Source: Pseudobutyrivibrio sp. ACV-2
GTDB lineage: Bacteria > Bacillota > Clostridia > Lachnospirales > Lachnospiraceae
Direction: 5' to 3'
Length of the DNA stretch: 64,000 nucleotides
Assembly: GCF_900107545.1 (NCBI RefSeq)
Contig: NZ_FNQZ01000010.1
Coordinates: 1-64,000, forward strand
Below are positions 35,073 through 44,983 of this stretch, in pieces; within the stretch, counting starts at the first letter, position 1, and every line of letters begins with the position of its first letter. The notes below the pieces were generated by a model that saw only the letters and a list, made by a program, of their open reading frames with translations, was not told where the DNA came from and made no database searches. The position numbers and the translations under genes were made by a program.

Positions 35073-36497
35073 TTATTTCGACCCCTTTCCGCCAAAAACT
35101 ACAGCAACCGTTTTCAGAAGAATCTTTAGATCCAATAAAAGTGACCAGTCCTGAATATACTCTGTGTCGAGTGCAACAACATCCTCAAAATCGGTTATAT
35201 CACTGCGACCACTGACCTGCCACATGCCGGTAAGCCCTGGTTTGATTGAAAGTCTGGCCTTATGATGAAGTGCATAATTTTCATATTCGTCAGGTAAAGG
35301 TGGGCGGGTACCAACAAGTGACATATCCCCCTTCAACACGTTCCAGAACTGAGGAAGCTCATCAATGGAATATTTTCTAAGGAAGTGACCAATAGGAATA
35401 ATTCTTGGGTCGTTTTCCATTTTGAACATATTTCCTTTGATTTCATTTTGAGCCATAAGTTCTTTCTTACGCTCTTCTGCATCAATGTACATAGTTCTGA
35501 ACTTATAGAACTTGAACTCTCTACCGTTTCTACCAATCCTGGTTTGGCTGAAAAAAACCGGTCCCTTGGACTGCATTTTGATAATTGGCGCAAAAATAAT
35601 AAATGCAATGAATGCTATTACAAGCCCTACGATAGAGCCAATGATATCTATTACTCTTTTGATGAAGGCCTGGCGGTTGCTGGCGATATGCATACTTGTA
35701 GTAAGAACGATATAGCGGCCGTAAGTCTCCATTATTCTGTTTGGCATGAGATTGTCTGTGTGAATTAGGGATACATGAACTGTAAGCCCCTGCTCGACCA
35801 GTCGCCCTGCTAAAGTTTCCTCGCTGGCTCTGGTATTGCCATCGAGAAATACTTCATCAACAACGTTGGTTCTAAGATATTCAAATAAAGTATCAGAAGA
35901 AGCCACTACAGGAACTCCGCCTATCTCCTGGCCTGTCATATCCACATCTACCACACAAACGCCCTTAACCTTGAATTCCATGTAAGGGCTATGTGCAATT
36001 TCAGAAAGGCAGGTCTCAACAGTGCCTGATTCAGCCACAACAATAAGGGATGTCTTATTGACATCCTTAAGCATTCTTTGACGAATAACCCTCTTCCATC
36101 CACATCTGATTATGTAGGATACAACTACCATGAAAAATGCAAACAGACCAATGGCAAGTCTTGAATAGAGGAATGAAGTCCTCATTAAATACATGTAAAT
36201 CAAGACTCCCAAAAAATTCAAAAGGGAATGCCAAATGGTAGCAGGTATCTCCTGATATTTTGTTCTTCGTAAAATACCCGTGTAGGTTTCTGTAAAAAGT
36301 ACACCAGTTAAATCCAGAAATGGCAAAATAAATGCTAAATTCTGATATAGAGTGTAATGCTCAAATCTGCTGATGAAAATGATGGCTCCTTCATATCTGA
36401 CAAAGATAGCCAAAAAGAGTGCCAGCTCTGCTGCAAGCATATCAAGCAGAATAAAATCAAGGTGCTTTACCCACGAGCGTTTCTTCTTCTTGTACAA
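35073..36497 (-). CDS. initiating sugar-phosphate transferase to undecaprenyl phosphate
   Basis: 474 residues; TTG start at 36497 with GGGAG seven bases upstream. The protein has four N-terminal membrane helices, a CoA-binding-like central region (about 130-260), and a C-terminal bacterial sugar-transferase domain with RVIDIIGSIVGLVI, FFSQTRIGRNGREFKFYKFRTM, PIGHFLRKYSIDELPQFWNVLKGDMSLVGTRPPLP and the final SGRSDITDFEDVV. This is the WbaP/CpsE type, moving a sugar-1-phosphate (often galactose or glucose) from a nucleotide sugar to undecaprenyl phosphate, the first step of the cell-surface glycan. It is coupled to the next gene. Confidence 0.94.
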   Translation of the reverse strand: MYKKKKRSWVKHLDFILLDMLAAELALFLAIFVRYEGAIIFISRFEHYTLYQNLAFILPFLDLTGVLFTETYTGILRRTKYQEIPATIWHSLLNFLGVLIYMYLMRTSFLYSRLAIGLFAFFMVVVSYIIRCGWKRVIRQRMLKDVNKTSLIVVAESGTVETCLSEIAHSPYMEFKVKGVCVVDVDMTGQEIGGVPVVASSDTLFEYLRTNVVDEVFLDGNTRASEETLAGRLVEQGLTVHVSLIHTDNLMPNRIMETYGRYIVLTTSMHIASNRQAFIKRVIDIIGSIVGLVIAFIAFIIFAPIIKMQSKGPVFFSQTRIGRNGREFKFYKFRTMYIDAEERKKELMAQNEIKGNMFKMENDPRIIPIGHFLRKYSIDELPQFWNVLKGDMSLVGTRPPLPDEYENYALHHKARLSIKPGLTGMWQVSGRSDITDFEDVVALDTEYIQDWSLLLDLKILLKTVAVVFGGKGSK

Positions 36498-36602
36498 CTG
36501 GATTCTCCCTATACATTATATAGTGTGTATTTACTCTATTATAAATTACTTTTGTTTCATTTGCTATGGATAAAACTGACCTCAATGTTCTTGAAACAAA
36601 TA

Positions 36603-38450
36603 TTATTCCCTTCCAAAACTGTAATCAAATTTCTTCAGTGAGAGATTAGGATTGTAATATGGGTCGCCTGCCTCATAATAATCCTTCCATTTAGACATAA
36701 AATATTCTGTCTCTTCATCCATTCTGCGTTTTTTTGATGGATCCTCGTGGTCAAGTCCACGGCTTTTTGACTCCAAATGATACCACTCTGAAAATGGAGT
36801 ATACACCACTAGCTTGTCCTTGCTTCTAAGCTTGAGACAATAATCCACATCGTTAAAAGCCACAGCAAGCTGTTCATCAAAGCCTCCCACTTCATCCCAT
36901 ACTGATTTTTTGGTGAGTAGGCAGGCTCCGGTAACTGCCGACAAATCCTGAACACAGGTGCTACGATAAAAATATCCCACCTGCTCACGGCCACTGCCAA
37001 GGAACTGAGAATTGGCTACTCCTCCTAAACCTATGATGAGGCCTGCATGTTGAACAGTGTTGTTTCCATAGTAGAGTCTGGCCCCGACTGCGCCAACATC
37101 TTCTCTTCGAATAAAGCCCATCATCTCTGTGATAGCTTTGTCGTTAATCATTCTGGTATCGTTGTTGAGAAGAAGGATATACTCTCCCTTTGCCTGGCTC
37201 ACTCCATAATTTACCAGCGCTGAAAAGTTGAAGCTGCCCTTAGACTCTGGAAACGCTTTTGTGAAATCAACAATGCGAACATTGATATCATTTCTTAATT
37301 CAAGCTCTCTGTAGTAATCAAATAAAGCCTTGTCCGTTGAATTATTTTCTACAATAACAAATTCTAAATTCGTATATACGTTTATATCTGTGATGCTGTC
37401 GATGCAATCTCTTATATCCGATAAATGATTCATATTTGGAATTACAACAGATAAAAGTGGAGTGTCTGGCCACTCATATACTGTGCGGTAATATCCCAAA
37501 TGTGTATCAAGTTCAACTCTGGCTGGTATACCGATTCTCCTGTAGTGCTCCTCAACAGCTCGACGACCGTTTTCGTATGCGTACATCTTTGCCTCTGGAT
37601 GATCTGCAGTAGATGCAGGGTGTGTGCGCCAATGATAGAGTACTCTTGGAATATGGTAAATATTGGTGCACTGCTCTAATATTCTTAAGTCAAAGTCGTG
37701 ATCCTGTGCCCCGTCGAATTCAGATTTGATTCCACCTGAAGCCTTTACCAAATCTGCTCTTGCCACAAAAAGGTGTGTGATGTAATTGTGAGAACAAAGT
37801 AAATCTATATTAAAATCTGACTTGAAATGAGGTAGAAAATATTCTTTGGAGTCCATGTCAATTTTATCCTCGTCAGAGTACAGCGCCTCGATGGTGTTGT
37901 CCTCATTTAAGGCCTTTGCTATGTAGAACATGGCATCCTCAGTGATTAAGTCATCATGGTCTGTGAAGCCGATAAAATCACCTGTTGCAAGTTTCATTGC
38001 CTCATTAGTGTTGCCTGCAATGCCTGTGTTTCCTTCAAGCTTTTTATAGACGATTCTGTCATCCCATTTTCCATCTGTGGCATTCAGGATAATGTCCTTT
38101 AAACCTTCCTTAGGACTGCCATCACCAAGGCAAAGCTGCCAGTGAGTATAAGTCTGTTTCTCGAAGGACTGAATCAGCTCTGTCAAAAAACGTTCAGGTG
38201 TATTGTACAAGGGAATAACTATGCTTATGACAGGATTGTACGTAAATACGGTATGACGCTGCTTATCTAATTCCTCTGCTGTAGTAGGATGTGCCTTAAG
38301 GAATTTGCGATAACTGTAGTGCTCTTGGTCATGGCCGATGGCTTTTCTGAAGGATTTGGCAACAGTCTGCTTAATTCCGTAATGCTGCAGGTACATAAGA
38401 CCCTTTTCTATTTTATTGGTAGGTTCTTTATATTCTTTGATTTCGCTCAT
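36603..38450 (-). CDS. two-domain glycosyltransferase, 615 residues
   Basis: Two GT2 domains: the first from about residue 65 (SIVIPLYNTPERFL, FTDHDDLI and YSDEDKI), the second from about 335 (SVVIPNMNHLSDI, LLNNDTRMI near 440). Between them is a linker with the segment AQDHDFDLRILEQC. Bimodular enzymes of this sort can add two different sugars or alternate linkages. It is a paralogue of the 821-residue enzyme at 42.5-45.0 kb, with the same domain order but without its N-terminal extension. The ATG has GGAG six bases upstream. Confidence 0.9.
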   Translation of the reverse strand: MSEIKEYKEPTNKIEKGLMYLQHYGIKQTVAKSFRKAIGHDQEHYSYRKFLKAHPTTAEELDKQRHTVFTYNPVISIVIPLYNTPERFLTELIQSFEKQTYTHWQLCLGDGSPKEGLKDIILNATDGKWDDRIVYKKLEGNTGIAGNTNEAMKLATGDFIGFTDHDDLITEDAMFYIAKALNEDNTIEALYSDEDKIDMDSKEYFLPHFKSDFNIDLLCSHNYITHLFVARADLVKASGGIKSEFDGAQDHDFDLRILEQCTNIYHIPRVLYHWRTHPASTADHPEAKMYAYENGRRAVEEHYRRIGIPARVELDTHLGYYRTVYEWPDTPLLSVVIPNMNHLSDIRDCIDSITDINVYTNLEFVIVENNSTDKALFDYYRELELRNDINVRIVDFTKAFPESKGSFNFSALVNYGVSQAKGEYILLLNNDTRMINDKAITEMMGFIRREDVGAVGARLYYGNNTVQHAGLIIGLGGVANSQFLGSGREQVGYFYRSTCVQDLSAVTGACLLTKKSVWDEVGGFDEQLAVAFNDVDYCLKLRSKDKLVVYTPFSEWYHLESKSRGLDHEDPSKKRRMDEETEYFMSKWKDYYEAGDPYYNPNLSLKKFDYSFGRE

Positions 38451-38468
38451 TTTTACTCCGCCTGGAAA

Positions 38469-39542
38469 TTATTTTAATTTAAGTATATGCTTTTCAAAGC
38501 AATGCCAGCTGATAAATGCAAGTGGTATAACTATCGCTGTGGAAATAATAAAGTTGATGTAGGAGTTCATATTTGGTGCCCGATATCCGTAAGGCACAAC
38601 GCCAAGCCAATCAAGCACAAGCTGCTGCACCAAAAATGAAAGGACGTAAACTCCATAAGAAATATCCCCCACTTTGTTGTAAAGCCTTGATGCTCCGTAA
38701 TAATTGAAGCCCAGATACAAAACTATATAGGAACCAAAGGCAGCAAAGGCTATTTCATAATCAATAAAATAGGATGCTGCAACAATCCCAATAACCGCTG
38801 CAGAAAACCATTTCCAGGACAATATAATTTTGTCTCTGAATATATAAAACAGGATACCCATCTCAAATTGTAAGGAGAGGCGTCCTAAATTTACCAAAAT
38901 AATTGTAGATAAAATGAAAAATCTTTCCTCTGTCCATGCGTATGTGAAAAACAAATAAACCGCTGCAGATAAGGCTATTAGCGGAAAAATCATTTTTTTA
39001 TATTTTCTGAGAATTGGAACCAAAAAAAGTACCAATATGTAACACAGAACTTCGTATTGTAATGTCCATATACTTCCGTTTACGCTGTGATTGATATGAT
39101 GTTCAAAAACCCCTGGAAGTGTGGTGTTGTTATGGTAAAAAACAAGGTTTAAAAGATACCCTTTTATATCCTGTGAAAAATATTCTTTAGGTGAAAGTGT
39201 GCTTATGGCAGGTCCGATTACAAAGGCTGTCGATAAGATGAACAATGCCAAAAGTGGCCAGATTCTAAGGAATCGCGCTCTAAGATATTTTCCTATATTA
39301 TTGCTTCTGTCATAGCTTCTATAAATCAAAAATCCACTTATAACAAAAAAAATGTCCACCCCTACCTGGCCTGATAATGCCTTGTGGAAAGTCAGGGTGT
39401 ACATCAAATCCGACTCAAGCTTGCCCTCGCATAATGCAAATGAATGCATATAGACAACCATCAATGCTGCGAATAATCTCACCAGATTAAGATTGTTGTC
39501 CTTCCCCTGTGACATGAAGTCCAACGTATTTTTATTCTCCAT
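38469..39542 (-). CDS. acyltransferase family 3 membrane protein
   Basis: 357 residues, about ten hydrophobic segments. The N-terminus reads NLNLVRLFAALMVVYMHSFAL with the conserved His of the family; DIFFVISGFLIYRSYDRS follows at about 60-76. OafA-type members acetylate O-antigen or peptidoglycan. It lies just upstream of the 615-residue glycosyltransferase and divergent from the LTA-synthase-like gene, so it probably modifies the glycan of this cluster. The ATG follows a promoter with an extended -10 (39580-39608). Confidence 0.85.
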   Translation of the reverse strand: MENKNTLDFMSQGKDNNLNLVRLFAALMVVYMHSFALCEGKLESDLMYTLTFHKALSGQVGVDIFFVISGFLIYRSYDRSNNIGKYLRARFLRIWPLLALFILSTAFVIGPAISTLSPKEYFSQDIKGYLLNLVFYHNNTTLPGVFEHHINHSVNGSIWTLQYEVLCYILVLFLVPILRKYKKMIFPLIALSAAVYLFFTYAWTEERFFILSTIILVNLGRLSLQFEMGILFYIFRDKIILSWKWFSAAVIGIVAASYFIDYEIAFAAFGSYIVLYLGFNYYGASRLYNKVGDISYGVYVLSFLVQQLVLDWLGVVPYGYRAPNMNSYINFIISTAIVIPLAFISWHCFEKHILKLK

Positions 39543-39579
39543 TTATCAATGTCCTTATATATCAAGTATTAACGGTGTA

Positions 39580-39608
39580 ATTTTAACATATCCCCATAAC
39601 ACATACAA
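39580..39608 (-). promoter_or_regulatory. promoter of the acyltransferase-glycosyltransferase unit
   Basis: TTGTAT (39603-39608, minus strand) and TAAAAT (39580-39585) with a 17-base spacer and a TG one base before the -10. It faces the acyltransferase at 39542. The 130-base gap to the divergent gene also holds a plus-strand TATAAT (39616-39621) without a good -35. Confidence 0.65.
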
Positions 39609-39672
39609 ATTAATGTATAATTCGAGGTTTTATGTTAATATAGTCACTATGATTTAAAAAGGAGTAGTAATA

Positions 39673-41289
39673 TTGAGTTCTAAAATAAAGGATAAATCCT
39701 TCAGATATATGATTTACACCATTATAAAATTTGTGCTGGCAGCTGTTATCACTGTATTGACATACTCTACCACTAAAAATGGCACCTACATAACAGTTGG
39801 ACTTATAGAGCTATTAAGTGTTTTTCTAATATATAATTTTCTGGTTGATAAAAATAAACCTCTTGGTATTGTCAGCAACATTCTTTACTTTATCTATACC
39901 GGGCAGATGACTGTGCTTTACTTTGGTAACAGCTTTACCACATTAACGATGCTAAAAAATGTTAAATTCCTGGCTGATTTGGGTGGCAAAGCTATCACTT
40001 ATGCTTTAGGCAGCTTCATTGTTCTTGCTGTAGTATTTCTCCCTGGATGTAACATGATAAAAAAGGTAAATAAAAAATATTTATTTGCAGTTTTAGCTCT
40101 TCTATTTATCTCAGAAATTTTTATTTACAGAGATTACAAGCGTTTTAGTCCAGTTCAAAGCTTTGCTACTATTTTTGCAGATGAAATCAGATATCAACAG
40201 GTTAAGCGTGCAGCTGATAATCCAGAAGTAGCACTCTCCGCCTTTTACCAGGATGAGTTATCCGATGGGTTTTCAAAAGCTGACGCATTACCTGAAAATC
40301 CAAATATCATTTTGATTTTTACAGAAGGGCTTTCCTACAACATCATCAGTGATGAAAGAAAAGTGATGTCAAACCTTCAGGAATTTGAAAAAGAATGTAT
40401 ATCCTTTGATAATTATTACAACCACACATTCCCAACCCTTCGTGGTGTGCAGGGTCAGCTTTTCAGTGGATTTAAACTCAATGACGATGCTCAGGGGAAT
40501 AATCTGGTTTCCCTTCATGGTACTCTCAAAGAACATGGATATTCTACAAACTTCATTAATGTAGAGCCTTTCAACGATGATTTCGTTGCTTATTGCGATA
40601 ATTTGGGTTTTGATCAGGTTATTATGGATAAAGACCATGTATCTGGTTTTGCTGAAGGCATGACTGATGTGGAAGCCTACGACCTTTTGATGGATTCAGC
40701 CAATAATCTTCATGAACAGGAATCACCATTTTTGCTTTGCATCTACACCTTTGGCACTCACGTATCCTTTGACTCTACTGATGATGTGTTTGGTGACGGT
40801 TCTGACCAGGAGCTGAACAAATTTTATAATCTTGATAGACAGTTTGGTGAATTTTTAAAGGAATTTAAGGCGTCACCGATGGCTGAGGATACAATCCTTA
40901 TTTTCACCACTGACCATGCCACTTACGCAGATCAGGATTTTACAGACGCTTTTCCTAATCACAAAAGAGAATGTACAGATTTGGATGCTATTCCACTTTT
41001 CATTTACTATGATGGAATTGAAGCTGAAAAAATCGATGCAAACGGTCGCAATTCCCTTTGCATGACACCTACACTTCTTGATTTTTTAGATATTAACACT
41101 GAAAACTATTTCCTCGGAAGCAGTCTTTTTGATAAAGATGCATCCACAGAATATGATAACATTTTTTATGATGCTTCTTATTTGATAAGCACAGAGGATG
41201 GTGAAATAAGATATCTTGAGGATTTAGAAATAGATTCATTTTTAAGTTCTGTTTTATCTTACTTTAGTGCTCTGGAAGCACAGCGTTAA
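39673..41289 (+). CDS. LTA-synthase-like sulfatase-family membrane enzyme
   Basis: 538 residues; TTG start at 39673 with AGGAG eight bases upstream. Four membrane segments (about 12-155) precede an extracytoplasmic sulfatase-fold domain. Glu218 (FTEGLS), Thr255 (FPTLRG, the expected nucleophile), Asp414 and His415 (TTDHATY) correspond to the Mn-binding and catalytic set of LtaS; GTHVSF lies near residue 361. LtaS enzymes polymerise glycerol phosphate; relatives transfer phosphoglycerol or phosphoethanolamine onto glycans. It is the first plus-strand gene in the window and is followed by a polytopic membrane protein. Confidence 0.85.
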   Translation: MSSKIKDKSFRYMIYTIIKFVLAAVITVLTYSTTKNGTYITVGLIELLSVFLIYNFLVDKNKPLGIVSNILYFIYTGQMTVLYFGNSFTTLTMLKNVKFLADLGGKAITYALGSFIVLAVVFLPGCNMIKKVNKKYLFAVLALLFISEIFIYRDYKRFSPVQSFATIFADEIRYQQVKRAADNPEVALSAFYQDELSDGFSKADALPENPNIILIFTEGLSYNIISDERKVMSNLQEFEKECISFDNYYNHTFPTLRGVQGQLFSGFKLNDDAQGNNLVSLHGTLKEHGYSTNFINVEPFNDDFVAYCDNLGFDQVIMDKDHVSGFAEGMTDVEAYDLLMDSANNLHEQESPFLLCIYTFGTHVSFDSTDDVFGDGSDQELNKFYNLDRQFGEFLKEFKASPMAEDTILIFTTDHATYADQDFTDAFPNHKRECTDLDAIPLFIYYDGIEAEKIDANGRNSLCMTPTLLDFLDINTENYFLGSSLFDKDASTEYDNIFYDASYLISTEDGEIRYLEDLEIDSFLSSVLSYFSALEAQR

Positions 41290-41324
41290 GCAAAAGAATA
41301 TTAACGTACGAGGGATTTTGAGTT

Positions 41325-42434
41325 ATGCAGCATTTAGGATTAGTGTTAATTTTGTGTTTTATTGCTTTGGCAATTATCACATTCTATTTTGGGATACACA
41401 TAAAGGGGCGTCTTACATATATAAACGTCCTTTATGTAGTCTCCCTTATATACTCAATATTTGTCAGTGCGCTTTTCATATCTCACACTTCTGATTTACA
41501 GGTCTCTCTTCCCGAAGCCTATTTTAATATGTCCATCTATCTATTAGGGCTAATAGTCATGCAATACATGGGCTGGTCCAGAATCACTAAACTAAGGCCT
41601 TGGTTGCACCTTTTGTATCTTGCTTCTCTCACTGGTTTTCCCCTTATTACATACACATTGTCCATTCAAAGGACTGAATCTATTGCAGCATTTTCAAGCA
41701 CAATTGTATTTCTGAGCCTGGCAAGATATTGTGAAGGTAAAAGAGATATTCTAACTTTTATACTACTGGCAATTGGCATCACTGGCACCATAATGACAAA
41801 GCCTACTTCAGCCATTATGTGTGTTAGTATGTTTTTGATTATACTGATTTCCACAATTATAAAGGAACAATCAGTAAAATCCGCCATTCCAAAACAATTC
41901 ATCGTTTCCCTTCCTATTTATATTTTAGCAGTTTATTTTGCCCCACATCATACACTGCAACATTCTGTAGAACTCTTAAATGCTGAGCTAGTTGAACATA
42001 TGACAATCACAATTGTAGCTTTTGAAATACTATGGTGCGTACCAGTATTGTTTATTTTCCCTTCGGTCAGAAAGTTTGCCAAATCATTGGCTTTACATAC
42101 TGTCGCTGGATGGATGGCAGTTTGTATAGCATTCATCTATCAAATGACCAACGGAATAGATATACATTTAGTCACATTACATTTTGGTCTTTTTATTGCA
42201 GGTCATTACATACCATTCATCGCTGTATTTAGCTTTGCTGCTGTCAATGTATCCGAAGGACTTATTACTGAAGCAGGATTTAATCCTGAAAATGGCGAAA
42301 TAACAATCAAATATGACTTAGCTACCTATGGACGCAGACTTATTTATAATCAGCTGATATATTTAATAGTACTTTCTTTTTCATTCGTATTGTTCTTTAG
42401 TAATTTTCCGTTTTACTTATTACGGATTTCATAA
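41325..42434 (+). CDS. polytopic membrane protein of unknown function
   Basis: 369 residues with about ten hydrophobic segments and few charged loops. The C-terminal hydrophilic stretch NPENGEITIKYDLATYGRRLIYNQ lies between the last two segments. No catalytic motif is recognised. It follows the LTA-synthase-like gene by 35 bases on the same strand, suggesting a shared task in the same polymer, for instance as lipid or precursor handling, but this is context only. GAGGG lies ten bases before the ATG. Confidence 0.75.
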   Translation: MQHLGLVLILCFIALAIITFYFGIHIKGRLTYINVLYVVSLIYSIFVSALFISHTSDLQVSLPEAYFNMSIYLLGLIVMQYMGWSRITKLRPWLHLLYLASLTGFPLITYTLSIQRTESIAAFSSTIVFLSLARYCEGKRDILTFILLAIGITGTIMTKPTSAIMCVSMFLIILISTIIKEQSVKSAIPKQFIVSLPIYILAVYFAPHHTLQHSVELLNAELVEHMTITIVAFEILWCVPVLFIFPSVRKFAKSLALHTVAGWMAVCIAFIYQMTNGIDIHLVTLHFGLFIAGHYIPFIAVFSFAAVNVSEGLITEAGFNPENGEITIKYDLATYGRRLIYNQLIYLIVLSFSFVLFFSNFPFYLLRIS

Positions 42435-42436
42435 AA

Positions 42437-42515
42437 ATATCCTTCCCCGATTCGGGGAAGGATACACCTCATCAGTCACCTCTACGGTGACAGCTTCCCC
42501 TCAAGGGGAAGCCCT
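42437..42515. repeat. GC-rich palindromic intergenic repeat, copy 3; also terminates both flanking genes
   Basis: Three hairpins in order: ATCCTTCCCCG / CGGGGAAGGAT, GTCACC / GGTGAC, and GCTTCCCC / GGGGAAGC followed by CCTTTT. Same family as 5376-5477 and 18469-18593 (CCTCATC, CTTCCCCTCAAGGGGAAG text). It lies between two convergent genes and fills the gap, so it probably ends transcription in both directions. Confidence 0.88.
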
Positions 42516-42516
42516 T

Positions 42517-44982
42517 TTATTCTTCTTTTAGTCTGTACCAACCATCAAGAATTGATAGGTTTGGATTGTAGTATGGATCACCTTTTTCTAAAATATCTGG
42601 CCATCTCTTTTCAAGCTTTTCTACTTCGGAATTGAAGCGAGCTACCTTTTCTCCTGTGTCCTCATAGCCACGGGATTTGGACTCGTAATGGTAAAGCTCT
42701 GCGTGTGGATTGTAGACTATAAGGTAGCCTGCATCGCGAACCTTCATGCAGAAATCTACATCGTTGAAGGCTACTGCCAGGTCTTCTGTAAGACCACCCA
42801 CCTGCTCAAATACGTCTTTACGAACCATGAGACATGCTGCTGTAACGGCAGATAAATCCTGAGTGGTAACAGCTCTGAACATGTAGCCTGGTTCACTGCG
42901 CTCAAGACCAACAAAGGTATGACCTGCGATACCACCGATTCCCATTACAACACCTGCATGCTGCACTGTGTTGTCTGGATAATAGAGAAGTGCTCCACAG
43001 ATACCTACTTCTGGACGTAGGCACACATCCACTAATTCCTTGATACAGTCCTCGTTGATGATTTCTGTATCATTGTTAAGTAGAAGGAACATATCACCTG
43101 TAGCATATTTTGCTCCAAGGTTGTTAATGGCTGAGAAGTTAAAGCCTGGGGTCTCATATCTTACAATCTTTACATCCTCACGGCCTTCGATTGATTTGTA
43201 GTACTCAAAAGTTTCTGGCTCTGTTGAATTGTTTTCAACGATAACAAACTCAATATTTTTATAGGATGATTTGGTGTCTATTGATTTAATACATTTATCC
43301 AAATCATCTGTGTGATCCTTGTTAGGGATGATGATGGAGACCTTTGGCTGTTTGCCCCAATTATAAATGGTGCGGTAACAACCATAGAAAGTGTCCTGCT
43401 CAACCTTTGCAGGGATGCCAAGTCTGTCATAATGTGCCTGAACTGCACGAGCTCCTGCATCAAATGCATAGAGCTTGCTTTCTGCTGACATGGCAGTTGA
43501 AGCAGCATGGCTTCTCCAGTGATATAAAGCCTTTGGTACATGATACACATTGCCTGCAGCCTCGCAGCAGCGAAGAATGAAATCATGATCCTGGGCTCCG
43601 TCGTATTCTTTGTTGAAGGCACCTACCTTTTCGTAGATGTCTCTTCTGAATATGAAAAGATGACAGATATAGTTAACTGAACAAAGTAAGTCTAAGTTGT
43701 AATCTGGCTTGAATACTGGCTCAAAGTATTCCTTTGAGTCCATGGAAATCTTGTCCTCGTCAGTATAGATAACATCTATGCTGCGGTCCTTATTTATAGC
43801 AGCAACACACTCGTACATAGCGTTTGGTGCGAGAGTGTCATCATGGTCTGAAAGAACTATGAAATCACCTTTGGCTAATGCTATTGCAGCGTTGGTGTTA
43901 TCTGAAATACCAAGGTTAGCCTCAAGATGAGTATATTTCACACGACTATCATTTCCATATTTATTTAAAATGAATGTACCAAGGCTGTCATCAGGGCTAC
44001 CATCTGCAAGACAAAGCTCCCAGTTGGTGTAGGTCTGAGCGATGATAGAATCAATAAGCTCAACAAGGAATTTCTCAGGAGTCTGATACATTGGAACTAC
44101 TATACTCATGAGAGGATTGTAGTCGAACTGCTCATCCCTCTGACGCTGTAGCTCTACCTCTGTAGGACCAAAGCTGGTGAGGAAGTCCATGTAGGTGTAC
44201 TTTGGTGCTTCTGAATCCTTTAGCTTGTCGATGGCATGCTTGATAGTTGAGCTAAGTCCGTTGTCCTGTCTGTAAAGCTCGATACGCTCCCACAGGCTCT
44301 TCTTAGGAAGAAGATTTCCACCTGTAAGCACATGGGCTGTATCTACCTTGCAGTCGTAGGTCTGACCTTCTGCTGTGATAGTAAGTCTGAGCTTTTTGTA
44401 GTTTCCTTTAGGGAAAACAATCTCAAGTCCTGAATCACATTTTTCTGTAAGTTCTGGATAAACTCCATATACGTCTTTACGGAACATACGCTTTACAGTA
44501 ATAGGGATTTCGGTATTGCCATCGTAAAGGTGAAATTCCTCCGGCACATTGCCTATAGCCCAGCCTAAAATCTGAATCTTGTCGTCAGATACTGCTGCAC
44601 GCTCAAGGTTGTACTCGTATTCCTTTTTAAGCTTCTGAAGGTCTTTACCTGATGCTTTGTATACTACTGAGCGCACCTGATTTGAAGTACCATTTTCGCC
44701 TAAGACACAGATAAGCTTTAGGCTTTTAACCTTTGATAAATCTGTTGGTAAATCTATCTCACCAACATATTCTTTTGAAACACTTTTGTGGGCTGCGATA
44801 TATCTGCGTCGAACCTCATTGCCTTCATTGATGGTGATGCGCATATCATAAGGCTGACCGTTTAATTCTGCTACAAGTTCGTAGCCTTTTGGGTTATCAA
44901 AGGGATAGAATCCCTGGAACAAAAGCGTATTTTTTTTAGTTAGATGGTATCGAATGAATACCACATTAAATGTATCTCTCAA
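42517..44982 (-). CDS. two-domain glycosyltransferase with N-terminal extension, 821 residues
   Basis: TTG start at 44982, one base after the preceding stop (TAGTTTG), with GGAAGG upstream. Residues 1-250 form a beta-rich region of no known family (FNVVFIRYHLTKKNTLLFQGFYPF at the start). Two GT2 domains follow: the first from about 290 (SIVVPMYQTPEKF, LSDHDDTLA, YTDEDKI), the second from about 548 (SIIIPNKDHTDDL, LLNNDTEII). It closely parallels the 615-residue enzyme at 36.6 kb. As last gene of the operon, it probably extends the same polymer; the N-terminal region may bind glycan or the ABC substrate complex (inference). Confidence 0.88.
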   Translation of the reverse strand: MRDTFNVVFIRYHLTKKNTLLFQGFYPFDNPKGYELVAELNGQPYDMRITINEGNEVRRRYIAAHKSVSKEYVGEIDLPTDLSKVKSLKLICVLGENGTSNQVRSVVYKASGKDLQKLKKEYEYNLERAAVSDDKIQILGWAIGNVPEEFHLYDGNTEIPITVKRMFRKDVYGVYPELTEKCDSGLEIVFPKGNYKKLRLTITAEGQTYDCKVDTAHVLTGGNLLPKKSLWERIELYRQDNGLSSTIKHAIDKLKDSEAPKYTYMDFLTSFGPTEVELQRQRDEQFDYNPLMSIVVPMYQTPEKFLVELIDSIIAQTYTNWELCLADGSPDDSLGTFILNKYGNDSRVKYTHLEANLGISDNTNAAIALAKGDFIVLSDHDDTLAPNAMYECVAAINKDRSIDVIYTDEDKISMDSKEYFEPVFKPDYNLDLLCSVNYICHLFIFRRDIYEKVGAFNKEYDGAQDHDFILRCCEAAGNVYHVPKALYHWRSHAASTAMSAESKLYAFDAGARAVQAHYDRLGIPAKVEQDTFYGCYRTIYNWGKQPKVSIIIPNKDHTDDLDKCIKSIDTKSSYKNIEFVIVENNSTEPETFEYYKSIEGREDVKIVRYETPGFNFSAINNLGAKYATGDMFLLLNNDTEIINEDCIKELVDVCLRPEVGICGALLYYPDNTVQHAGVVMGIGGIAGHTFVGLERSEPGYMFRAVTTQDLSAVTAACLMVRKDVFEQVGGLTEDLAVAFNDVDFCMKVRDAGYLIVYNPHAELYHYESKSRGYEDTGEKVARFNSEVEKLEKRWPDILEKGDPYYNPNLSILDGWYRLKEE

Positions 44983-44983
44983 A

